NCBI RefSeq assembly: GCF_011386835.1
Contig: NC_088798.1
Span: 2,604,001-2,668,000, forward strand
Direction of reading: 5' to 3'
Origin: Chrysemys picta bellii
Taxonomy: Eukaryota; Chordata; Testudines; Emydidae
Length of the DNA: 64,000 nucleotides
Numbering within the stretch: the stretch's first letter is position 1; the number at the start of each line of letters is the position of its first letter. This document shows positions 36,216-46,690 of this stretch, one piece after another. A program made the translations under genes and the position numbers. The notes beneath the pieces were generated by a model. That model searched no databases, was not told where the DNA came from, and was given only the letters and a program-made list of their open reading frames with translations.

Positions 36216-36557
36216 CAGGGGTTCTCAAACTGTGGGTCGGAACCCCAAAGTGGGTCATGACCCCATTTTAATGGGGTTGCCAGGGCTGGCTTAAGACTTG
36301 CTGGGCCTAGGGCCGAAGCCAAAGCCTGAACCGCATCGCCCGGGGCCGAAGTCTGAGGGCTTCCGCCCTGAGTGGCAGGGCTCAGGTTACAGGCCCCCTG
36401 CCGGGGCAGTGGGACTAGGACTTTGGCCCCGGCCCCCCCACCCAGGGTGGCAGGGCTTGGGCAGGCTCAGGCTTTACTCCTACCCCCCTCCTGGGGTCAC
36501 ATAGTAATTTTTGTTGTCAGAAGGGGGTCGCGGTGCAATGAAGTTTGAAAACCCCTG
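36216..36557. mobile_element. hAT-like MITE nested in CR1
   Basis: The ends are CAGGGGTTCTCAAACT and, in reverse, CAGGGGTTTTCAAACT, a 16-bp near-perfect inverted repeat. The interior is GC-rich and about 340 bp long. It interrupts the CR1 3' region: CR1 sequence stops at 'gatcatctagcc' and resumes at 'atctaatctgatg'. A clean 8-bp duplication is not visible, though the flanking atctagcc and atctaatc are similar. The hAT assignment rests on the end sequence. Confidence 0.78.
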
Positions 36558-36857
36558 AGAATCTAATCTGATGTCCTGCATAAAACAGGTCATGGAACTT
36601 CCCCAAATAACTCCCAGAGCAGGTCTGTTAGAAAAACATCCAACCTTGATTTAAACATTGACGATGATGAAGAATCCGCCCCAACCCTTGGGACGTTGTT
36701 CCAGGGGTTGGTTACTGTCATGGTTAAAAAATTATTCCTTATTTCCGGTCTGAATTTGTCTAGCTTCAACTTGTAGCCATAGCATCAGGTTATGCCTTTC
36801 TCTGCTAGGTGGAAGAGCCCATTACCAAATATGTTCCCCATATAGGTACTTATAGAC

Positions 36858-37170
36858 CAGGGGCAGGCAAACTTTTTGGCCTGAGGGCCACATCGGGTTT
36901 CCGAAATTGTGTGCCTCCCCAAACAGTCAGGCATGGCCCGGCCCCCGCTCCCTATCCAACCCCTCCTGCTTCTCGCCCCCTGACGGCCCCCTGGGACTCC
37001 TGTCCCATCCAATCCCCCCGTTCCCTGTCCCCTGATCACCCCCAGAACCTCCGCCCTGACTGCCCATCCAACCCCCCCTCTCCTTCCTGACTGCCCCTGG
37101 GGACCCCTACCCCCATTCAACCCCCCTGTTCCCCAGATGTGGCCCCCGGGCCATAGTTTGCCCACCTCTG
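36858..37170. mobile_element. hAT MITE nested in CR1, 8-bp duplication
   Basis: The ends are CAGGGGCAGGCAAACT and, in reverse, CAGAGGTGGGCAAACT. The flanks are TTATAGAC (36850-36857) and TTATAAAC (37171-37178), an 8-bp target duplication with one mismatch. The interior is C-rich and non-coding. CR1 sequence is continuous when the insert and one duplication copy are set aside. Confidence 0.87.
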
Positions 37171-38797
37171 TTATAAACTGTAATCAAGTCACCCCTTAAC
37201 CTTCTCTTTGTTAGTCTAAATAGACTGAGCTCCTTGGTTCTATGGCTGGAAGGCAGGTTTTCTAATCCTTTAATCATCCTCTAGGCTTTTCTGTGAACCC
37301 TCCCCAATTTATCAACCTCCTTTTTCAGTTGTGGTACCAGAACTGGACACAGTATTCCACCAGTGCCAAATACAGAGGTAAAATCATCTCTCTGCTCCTA
37401 CTTGAGATTCCCCTATTTATGCATCCCAGGATCGCATTAGCCCTTTCGGCCACAACGGCATGCTAGGAGCTCATGTTCAGCTGATTATCCACCACGACCC
37501 CCAAATCGTTTTCAGAGTCCCGGCTTCCCAGGAGAGAGTCCCCCAGCCTGTAAGCATGGCCTATGTTCTTTGCTCCTAGATGTATATATTTACATTTAGC
37601 CATATTAAAATGTACAGTTTGCTTGTGCCCAGTTTACCAAGCAATCCAGATCGCTCTGTATCAGTAAACTGTCCTCTTCATTATTTACCACTCCCCCAAT
37701 TGTTGTGTCATCTGCAAACTTTATCAGGGATGATTTTATGTTTTCCTCCAGATCATTGATAAAAATGTTAAATAGTGTAGGGCCAAGAACTGGTCCCCGC
37801 AGGACTTCACTAGAAACACACCTGCTGGATGATTTCCCATTTACAATTACATTTTGAGATCTATCAGTTAGCCAGCTTTTAATCCATTTAACATGTGTCC
37901 TGTTAATTTTATATCTTTCTAGTTTTTTAATCAAAATGTCATGTGGCACCAGGTCAAATGCTGTACAGAAGGCCAAATATATTACATTAACACTATCAAC
38001 CAAACTTGTAATCTCGTCAAAAAAAGGTATCCAGTTAATTTGGCAGGATCTTTTTCCATAAATCCACATTGATTAGCATTAATTATAATCACCTTTAATT
38101 CTTCATTAATCAAGTTCTTTGTGACCTGCTCCATTATCTTGCTCAGGATCGATGTCAGATTGACAGGCCTATAATTACCCAGGTCAGCCCGTTTACCCTT
38201 TTTAACTATTGGCACATCATTAGCTTTCTTCCAGTCTTCTGGAACTTCTCCAGTGTTCCAAGATATATTGAAAATCAGCATTAGCTGTCTAGAGATCTCC
38301 TCAGCCAGCTCTTTTAAAACTCTTGGAGGCAAGTTATCTGGGCTGCTTATTTCAAAATGTCTGATTTTAATAGCTTCTGTATAACATCCTCCTTAGGTAC
38401 TAGTGGAAAGGAAAGAGTGCTATCATCACCATGTGATATGACTGCTGTTGCTCTTGAGAGAAACACACCTTCCCAGCTCTGGAGCAGCACTTCGAGCTTT
38501 GTTGGGATGGCGCTGACATGGGGCCTCTTGCAGTGATAGGGAAAGAAGGGAGTAATGGGGCGTGATTCCTGTTTCCACCATTTAGTTTCTGCTGAAACAC
38601 ATTCTGTATAATGTTACCCACCCACAATCCTTCTCGTTTTCAGATCTCCGCAGACCATGGGCTTCTTAATAACCCTCCTTTTCAAATAGTCCTTTGCATA
38701 TGCTGAATTTGTTTCTTTGGATCTTTTTGCACCTACCAAAAGGACCATAAATTTAACTTTTGTAAAGCCTTACCCTGACTTTCATCATCTCTTGCAG

Positions 38798-38906
38798 AAT
38801 TACAGAAGACTCTGCAGTGACAACATTTGAAGCGTTAAAGGCTCGTGTCCGGGAGTTAGAAAGGCAGCTTTCCCGTGGAGACCGCTATAAATGTCTCATT
38901 TGCATG
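38798..38906 (+). CDS. RNF220: RNF220 coding exon (coiled coil and first RING cysteines)
   Basis: The acceptor is cttgcag and the donor gtgagt. The exon is 109 nt. It completes the split Lys codon and encodes ITEDSAVTTFEALKARVREL, then ERQLSRGDRYKCLICM, ending on a codon boundary. These are residues 107-143 of the visible part. The stretch FEALKARVRELERQL has leucine/valine heptad spacing and forms a short coiled coil. The final C-L-I-C is the first zinc-binding pair (C139, C142) of the RING. In RNF220 the C-terminal RING recruits the E2 enzyme. Known substrates and partners of the family include SIN3B, GLI factors and beta-catenin/USP7 (established for mammals). Confidence 0.97.
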
Positions 38907-40246
38907 GTGAGTAGCACTTCAGTTGTGGCAATGAATCAGAAAACGTCTCCGTACCTTTGACTTGGGGAAAGGGGCGAATCCTACTACTTTGGTAAGGTGA
39001 ATGCATCCCTGTCCTTACACAAGGGAAAAATCTCTTCCTTTCTCTGGGTAAATGTGTTGCAAGTTTCTTTCCAGTTTCTGTGTGTGTGTATCAGTTATAT
39101 CATTTCATTGGTGTTCGTAGCAGTCTGTAGGAGCAGAAATTTCTAACTTCATAGGACAGCATTCCCCTTTCAGATTGACCATGCAGAGCTCCCAAGTGCC
39201 TGCGTTCTTCTCCTCCTGCAGGTGCAGAGTTGCACATGCGTAAGGAGAGGAGAATGCCTGATTTGAGACCCACCATGTGGCTTGAAGGCAAGATTTTTGC
39301 CTGTGCGTTTAAAAGTTGCCTGTGTCCTGTTAGTTATGTGTGTGTTGCTGCTTTGGCTTCCCTAAAGAAGGGCTGCAGCTCCCTCTAATGGCTCACAACC
39401 TGCAGCTTTTTGCCTCTCGCGTTTGGTTTTATTGCCGAGCTCTGTTTGTCCCATGGTTCAGTAGAAGAGAAAAACGTTGCTGGGATGCTGGAGTTGCCAG
39501 TGGAACAGCGGGCACTAGCTGGATCAGACAGACTCCCATCTCTGAGTCTAGGCAGGACGTACGGTCTGTTGTTGATTGCTGCCCTCACTAATAAATCACT
39601 TGAGTGCGAACACGTGCCTGCTGAAATGACAGCATTATTCTCGGTAGATAGTTACGCTATTCCAGCAGAGTGGGCAGTTGCGAGGAGAGTTAATCTTATC
39701 CCTTATCTCTGCTCTTGCGCAATCTGGTGACCTTTCCATTGGAATAATGATACGTGGTCACAACTTCCCTGCGATAAAACACCCAGGGAATAACCGTGGC
39801 TGGGCCAGGTCAACTGACTCAGACTCGGGGGGCTATAAAATTGCAGTGTAGACGTACCTCTAGCTAACCAGGTTGAGCTGTGTCACCACCAGGTGGGTTA
39901 TGGGCTTCTGTCAGGCAAAGCAATGACCTACAGGAGACTTTCTACCTCTGTTACTCTTGAGCTAAAGTTTAGATCCCTGCTTAGTTTTCACTCCGTCCTG
40001 AAGTCAGTGAGATTTGCCTGATTTCTGTGCTTCGTTTCTGTCCGATGCGTCGCACCTGCTCACTGTATAAGGAGCAGCTCCTGAGCTGTGTTCTTATTAA
40101 GATGGGGAATAATGGGGAGTGTTGACTCTGGGGATCTGCCCTCTTCTGCTGCCCCCTCCCCAACGCCAGTATCCTGGTGACATAATTGTAGGCTGGCAAT
40201 CCGCCAGCCTTTTATTGACAAGAATGTCTTTGCTTTTTCTTTTCAG
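38907..40246 (+). other. RNF220: RNF220 intron, 1.34 kb
   Basis: The donor is gtgagt and the acceptor is pyrimidine-rich, tttttcttttcag. It contains the partial copy of a GTCTACAC-ended repeat at about 39800-39862. The rest is unique-looking. It splits the RING between the first and second zinc-ligand groups. Confidence 0.85.
39800..39862. mobile_element. Fragment of GTCTACAC-ended turtle MITE
   Basis: The phrase 'aactgactcagactcggggg' followed by 'ctataaaattgcagtgtaga' and 'cgtacc' is the right end of a repeat whose terminus resembles the inverted end at 28778. The left end is not visible, so this is a truncated copy. Confidence 0.5.
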
Positions 40247-40321
40247 GACTCTTACACGATGCCCCTGACTTCCATTCAGTGCTGGCATGTGCACTGTGAA
40301 GAATGCTGGCTGCGGACTCTG
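40247..40321 (+). CDS. RNF220: RNF220 coding exon (RING core)
   Basis: The acceptor is tttttcttttcag and the donor gtgagg. The exon is 75 nt, in phase 0 at both ends, exactly 25 codons: DSYTMPLTSIQCWHVHCEEC, then WLRTL. It carries the central zinc ligands C155, H157, C160 and C163 in the pattern C-x-H-x2-C-x2-C, 12 residues after the C-L-I-C pair of the previous exon. This is the C3HC4 core. The tryptophan after the last cysteine of this group is in the position usually used for E2 contact in RING ligases. Confidence 0.97.
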
Positions 40322-43300
40322 GTGAGGCACTCGGCTACTTTCTCATTGACGTGTAGACGTCTCCCTCTCCCCAGACGTGTACTTACATTAGAGGACAGGG
40401 TTCTTGCTTGATATGAAGTGGGGTTCTGCGTATGTGGGGTGCCCAACCTTTTATTAAACACGCCCGTCAGATTCGAGTCCTTCATTGGGCGGAGCTGGGT
40501 TTGAGTTACCCTCACTGAAGAGTGGTCCTGCTCACTCTTTACTCTCTGACGGGAGGGCTCAGGGCTGGAACAGCACCGCGTGTGGAATTCCTATCGACTT
40601 CCAAAGGAGTTTAATGCACTGTGCAGCTGCACTGAGATCCACTGAGCTGGGATCCGCTGACCTGTGCAGCACCCATCGGTGCGGTTTCCTTCCCCTCTTC
40701 TGAGTAATTGAAACAGCGTCATGCAATTTGGAACTAGTGTGGTTGGTTGTCTGGAAAGTTGGGCACTATCGGAAGTGTAGAAGAGGTGGCCCAGTGCCCC
40801 CAGGATTTGCCTTTTTGTTCGTTTCAAAGGGACACGCTTGTGTTACAATTAATATTTTGTTAAACAAAGTGATGCCGGTTCCTTTCCTAACCCTGACTTT
40901 CTGGTGTTTCCTCGGCTTTTATTTTCCCCCGTGATGCTGACCACAACGTTTTTGTTTCGCGCAGCCTGGGCAATGGAGATTTGAGCTAGTCACTTTCACT
41001 TTGATGCTCAGGCATTAGCAGGCTGCTGCAGGGTTGGGTTGCAAACGATGTACGGGGACTCGCCCTCTTCTAAAAGCTGCTGCTGTTAGGTCCTGCAACA
41101 TCTTATTTTTACAGACCACACTGTAAACTTGGAGCTTCAGCTAACCTGGCGATGGGCCTCTAGATACTGCCTCTTAAATCCCTCGGCTGAGAAGAGTTAC
41201 TGGGAGGGTGAAATGCCTGCAGCATTGGGTATTAATAGCAACCTCAGTAACTCGACTGTCCCCAGGCTGTATTTTCTAGCTATTCAGCGACACCCCTGTC
41301 GCTCTTTAGATTACACAGGCTTTTTTAGGCATTTAGCAGCACATTGCAAAAGACTCCTGCACAGCTACGTAGCAGTAAGGTGTTCAGATGAATATATGCC
41401 CCACTGCTCCTAGGTATAATCCGATTCTGCGGTGCTGGCTGCAAATGGAGAATAGAGCGTGTTGGATTTTATTCCTCCATGTCCTTCACCCCTCTGCTCC
41501 CCGCCATCCCAAGATGGTCTTTTAGGCCAGCAGCACCTATTGTGAGCCCTTGTGAGGCTCAGGCACACTTCAACGTCTGTCAAGCCCCTTTGCTCCACTG
41601 ACAGCGTCACAGCAGCCTGCAATAAGACCGAACCCCTAGAAGGTTGCGCTCCTGGCATTAAGGGGTTAACATTCACTTCTCCAAGGAGAGGAGTGTTTAG
41701 ATTTGGTCTCACCCCTCCTTCCCCACACTGCTGTGTGGTGGGGTAGGTGGGGACTGGGTTGCTGTGTATTGGCCACGCCCAGAGCCTGGCTCTGACCAGG
41801 CAGGAGGGAAGGGAATATTCCAGCAGGACGTAGGGTTAGGTGCTGGCACTTGTGTGGGGGAAGCAATTAATAAGTGGCCGCTCATCTGTTCCCCAGCCCT
41901 ACCCTCTTCCTGCAGCCCGCAGTTGATTAAACCAGGGCTTTTCACGAGGCATGCTCGGGCTCTCTCCCTTCACCCAAATCTCCCAGCCTGCATTCGCATG
42001 TTTCTAATGTAGCCATTAAAATGTAGCCCGAAGACAGCAATAAAAACCCTGGAACGCCTTGGTGCTTTTGTGTCTTGATCAAAGTCAATGTGTGTAATCT
42101 CGTTAAGACTGCCCTCCCCCACCCCCACCCCCTTTTTTTTTTTTTTATGAATTTAATGGCATACAGCAGCTGGGCTCAGTGTTTAATACTCACCAACCTG
42201 CACTGTTCTAATTAAGGTATCTCCTTTTATTTCGGGCACAAAAGAGACTCTTGTTTTCTTTAACAAGCGAGGAGCTGTGGGATAGTGTGTGTAATAATTG
42301 CTGCTGTTACCTTTCCCTGGATATAAAGCCAGCTCCCCGTGGGGGTGGCAGGGAAAGCAGAAATACCCTGCGCGTGCAGCACACATGGAAAGATTTGATG
42401 TGGGGAGAGGGGCAACATTTTTCTTCTGTTGTGCAATAAACAATTTGTTGGAGTTAATAGGAGTTATGGGGGGGTGAGTTGTGTTGGGCTTCCGGCCGCT
42501 TCTGAACAGTCTGGAGATCTGCCATCCCCCTTAGTGAAAAGTCCAGATTTTCTATGCCTGTGTTTTAATATGCACAGCTGACACCTAATGTTAGATTAGA
42601 TTTTCTTATGTTATATATTAAGGCCTTAGAAACAAGGGATCAAAGTGGGAGACAAAGCTTCTAACATCACGCAGGAGGGCACTTGCTGCCCACATCAATC
42701 TCCATGGGGCAGGGAGGGTGAAATAATTTTAACAACTTATAGGGTCTGAAGATTTTCTAGAGCCAGACTGTCCTGGGCTGAGCATCCACTGACTTCCATT
42801 TGTGTCCCAGGCAGTCCTCAGCATTGGGCCCTTAATATGTCCTGCTCTGAAAAAGAGGCACTTTGAAAATGGCATCATGGGGCTTCATGCTGTGTGTGTG
42901 TGTCTGACTTCAGATCAGATCTGCTGAGTTTATAAGTGAACACCTGGGTATGGCTTTCTACCAGCTGATCCCACAGACTCCCCCGGGGTCAGAGCGTCAT
43001 TGACACGAATGTTCTGCATTTGGAACATAGCTAACAGTTCTGTGAATGAGACCTGAGCAGCGCAAACTCCAGCTCTCCGTCCCATTGCTGTGTTAGCTTG
43101 CATTAGTGATTCAAGTCAGCAGATCTGATTGCATACACACAGGATGCAGGCCAGGTTAGTAAGAAGAGCCCTTCCTACTTACTCACCAGAATAGAGCTGT
43201 ACTTTACGGGTGCGTCCTAAGGGTGAGAAACGCAAGGATTTGGTCAGTGCCTCTTAATGCTAATGGGAGATGCCCACCTAGATGCTGCTTTGCAGAGGCC

Positions 43301-43714
43301 ACTCTGAGTTGGGGAGAAACCATCTGTGCAGACACGAACAGTCAGAGCACTTTAAACAAGTGACCATCTTAACTGTTCATCCCACTGCCTGCGCATAACC
43401 AAACCAACCGGGGCCCAAGAGGCAGCAGTCGGCATGCTTCTGGGTCTGCATTTTCTCCGCTGTCATACCATCGTATGGTTCTGAGTACGTGGGAGATGGA
43501 CAGTGAGTGGGAAGCATGTGCCCATATCCTAGGGCCAGTATGGCCCTGCCTGGATTTCCAGTGTAATCAGTCTAACCTTTACTGCTTAATTTGTCTGCAG
43601 TTTTTGTTTTGTTTTTTTTCAGACCATATTTGTGGGCTAGTTTTTACTTATAGGCTTTTCTGTGGGGCTCATCGCTGCAGTGTTCGAATTGCAAGGCCCA
43701 CGAGTCAGGGAAGG

Positions 43715-43815
43715 AAGAGGTATGGTTGTCCCCAGTTTACAGACAGGAAAACCAAGGTACAAACATTAAGTGATTTTTTTTTCCCAAAGTCACACTGGAA
43801 GCCTGTCCAGGATCT
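43715..43815 (-). mobile_element. MIR-like remnant
   Basis: It contains 'cagtttacagacaggaaaac' and 'caaagtcacactggaagcct', the reverse-strand order of the CORE-SINE middle. It directly abuts the CR1 at 43855. Confidence 0.55.
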
Positions 43816-43854
43816 TGCAAATCCTCGCCTGAGAATTTCCAAGTAAAGTATTAC

Positions 43855-45860
43855 TATAGTCTGCAGCCAGACGGGCCTTCCTGTGTGGCACAGGCCAGAG
43901 AACTTCACAAAAGAATTCCTCACGCAGAGCTTTTAGAAAGGCATCCAAACTTGAGTTGAAAATTATCAGTGATGGAGAATCCACCATGACCCTTGGTAAA
44001 TTGTTCCAGTGGTTAATTACCCTCGCTGGTAAAAATTTACACCTGCTTTCCAGTCTGAATTTGTCTGGCTTCAACTTCCAGCCATTGGATCATTTTAGAC
44101 CTTCCTCGGCTAGATTGAAGAGCCCGATATTAAATATTTGTTCCACATGTAGTGATCATGTCATCCCTTAACCTTCTCCTTGTTAAGCTAAATAGACTGA
44201 GCTCCTTGAGTCTGTCGCTAGAAGGCAGGTTGTCTAATCTGTTAGTCATTCTCAAGGCTCTTCTCTGAACCCTCTCCAATTTATCAACATCCTTCTTGAA
44301 TTGTGGGCACCAGCACTGGACACAGGATTCCAGCAGCGGTCGCACCAGTGCCAAAGACAGAGGTAAAATAACCTCTCTGCTCCTACTAGAGATTCCCCTG
44401 TTTATGCATCCCACGATTGCATTAGACCTTTTGGCCACAGCGTCACACTGGGAGCGCCTGTTCAGCTGATTATCCGCCATGACCCTCAAATCTTTTTCAG
44501 AGTCACTGCTTCCTGGAATAGGATCCCCCATCGTATGTGTGTGGCCTGCATTATTTGTTCCTAGATGGATACATTTACGTTTAGCTGTATTAAAACACAC
44601 ATGATTTGTTTGCGCCCAGCTTACCAAGTGATCCATATTGCTCTGAATCAGTGACCTGTCCTCTTCATTATTTACCACTCCCCCAATTTTTGTGTCATCT
44701 GCAAATTTTATCATTGATGATTTTATGTTTTCGTCCAGGTCATTGATACAAATATTAAGTAGTGTAGGGCCAAGAACCGATCTCTGTAGGACCTCACTAG
44801 AAACAGGCCCACTCGAGGACGATTCTCCATTCAGTTTCATTTTGAGAGCTATCAGTTAGCTTTTAATCCATTTAACGTGTGCCATGTTAATTTTACGTCA
44901 TTCTAGTTTTTTAATCAAAATGTCATGAGGCATCAAGTCAAACGCCTTACAGAAGTCTAAGTATATTACATCAATATTATTATCTTTATCAACCAAACTT
45001 GTAATCTCATCAAAAAAAGTATCATGCTAATTCGACAGGATCTATTTTCCATAAACCCATGTTGATTTGCATTAATGTTATCCTCCTTTAGTTCTGTATT
45101 AATTGAGTTCCATATCAGCTGCTCCATTTTCTTGCCCGGGATTAATTACCTGGGTCAGCCCATTTACCCTTTTTAAAAATTGGAACAACATTAGTTTTCT
45201 GGAACTTCCTGAGTTCTCCAACACTTACTGAAAATCAGCATTAACAGTCTAGTGAACTCCTCAGCCAGCTCTTTTAAAACTCTTGGATGCAAGTTACTTG
45301 GAGCTACTGATAATAAAATGTTTAACTTTGGTAGCTTCTGTTTAACACCTCCAGAGATACTAGTAGAATGGAAAGACTGTTATCATCACCATAAGATGAG
45401 ACTATATCACCTGTTTTTTCCCACAAACATAGATCTGAAATATTTATTGAACACTTCTGCCTTTTCTGCATTATTATTGATAATTCTAATATTTCCATCT
45501 AGTAATGGACCAATCCCATTGTCAGGATGATTTGTTCTTATTGTTCCTAATAATATTTTTAAAACTCCTTATTGTCCTTAATTCTGCTGGCCATAGATTT
45601 CTCTGGCATAGTGTCCCTTTGCTTCCCTTATCAATTTTCTACAATTTCTAACTTCTGATTTATATTCATTACTAGCAACTTCCTTTCTTTCTTTCTATAG
45701 TTCTGCCTTCACTCTCCCCCTTTAACCATCCCCTCCTTCCTCGGTTGTGGGATTGTGGCTTTTCAGCATCTAATTAGGTGTTCTTAAATGAGTTCCAGTT
45801 ATCATTCACATGAGTTACAGCTCCAAGACCGCTGTCTGTCTCTCAGCACATGAGCACTGT
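43855..45860 (-). mobile_element. CR1 LINE, 5'-truncated
   Basis: A second CR1 copy antisense to RNF220. On the minus strand a 236-residue frame (44840-44130) holds the reverse transcriptase core with IKFADDTKIGG and continues to the C-terminal RRLRDDMI motif. A second frame (44074-43790) encodes FLPARVINHWNNLPR and the extreme C-terminus. A frameshift or stop separates them, so the copy is inactive. Above 45000 the sequence continues as CR1 reverse transcriptase N-terminal coding sequence, more decayed, to about 45860. The endonuclease part is absent. It is closely related to the copy at 36168-38440. Confidence 0.88.
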
Positions 45861-46554
45861 ACGAGGTGTAGCTGTGTTGTAATTCTGGATGGAATTGCAT
45901 TTTTATTCTGGGTTCTGTGCCTCTAGACCCAGCACCTCCTTTGCATATTCACTCATCATCTGGTTAGCAATTCTCAGACTAAGGCATATTTGAATGTAAG
46001 TAAATGATGGCACTGCAAGACCAAAAATGAGCTTTTAAAAAATCTTGAGATTCCTGGAACTCCCCATAACAGTGCCTTCTGAACTGATCTGTCAGGAAAG
46101 CCTTGTTCACTGATTTAATACATATTTTTCTTGTAGATGGTACTAGTTACTATGGAGCCTGGTAACCTTCCTCAGGTAACTAGTACGTGTCCCAAAATCC
46201 AGCCCACGTATTGCAAAGCTGCCGTAACAGTTGGAAAGCTGTAACTCATTCCTGCCTTTCACTGGCTTGCGCCACATCCTTTGTGGATTTTTCCTGAAGC
46301 CTCATGGGGCAGCAACTCTCCCCACTTCCATCCTCTTTAGGGCCTGGACCTCGCTTTATATTGGTCCGCAAAGCAACATGCATCCCTGCTGTGGAAATAA
46401 ATGAAAAAACACCAGCACAGATGAGTGGTACGCTTTGAAATATGGCCTATAGTGTGTGGGCACATTTTGTATACACAAACACACACACCCATACGTAGGG
46501 GCAGAAGTATGGTCTAGTTCAGGAGCAGGGGAACCTGGGTTCTGTTCCCACCTC

Positions 46555-46690
46555 TGGCAGTGGCTCTCTTTATAACATTGGGCGTCTTCCTGCAGCCCTC
46601 TCTGCCTCAGTTTGACCATCTGTAAAATAGGGGTACTGTGGTGAGGCGCTTCGAATGCTGTGAGTGGCTATATAAGTCCTATTTGCCTTC
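46555..46690 (+). mobile_element. MIR-like CORE-SINE remnant
   Basis: It contains 'tgcctcagtttgaccatctg' then 'taaaataggggtactgtggt' and 'gaggcgcttcgaatgctgtg'. This is the plus-strand CORE-SINE order. Confidence 0.6.

Larger units (their letters stand above)
36168..38440 (-). mobile_element. CR1 LINE, 5'-truncated, with nested MITEs
   Basis: A CR1 element antisense to RNF220. Read on the minus strand, the 5' end (38332 down to about 37980) encodes the start of a reverse transcriptase domain with GNYRPVNLTSI. The next frame (38069-37605) encodes [12 protein letters not shown] and the catalytic box IKFADDTTIGG. Frames are interrupted, so it is a dead copy. The 3' part runs through 'tttatagtctaaac'-type 3' sequence down to about 36168. 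It is interrupted by hAT-type MITEs at 36216-36557 and 36858-37170. The N-terminal ORF1 and endonuclease part is missing, the usual 5' truncation of LINEs. Confidence 0.9.
20911..38797 (+). other. RNF220: RNF220 intron, 17.9 kb
   Basis: The donor is gtgagt and the acceptor catctcttgcag. This is the largest intron in the window. Transposons are listed separately: hAT 26531, TTA-flanked MITE 28778, mariner MITE 30821, SINE 32897, and the antisense CR1 36168-38440 with two MITEs inside. Long repeat-free, AT-rich, high-complexity blocks at about 23400-23770, 24630-24890, 25060-25460, 29950-30430, 32380-32640 and 34360-34700 look like conserved noncoding DNA. 22870-23115 is an unusually GC-rich block. 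No protein-coding or RNA gene was recognised inside. Confidence 0.85.

Noticed and set aside
37605..38332. Reverse transcriptase frames as host genes
   Set aside because: They are pieces of the decayed CR1 LINE, interrupted by frameshifts and nested MITEs.
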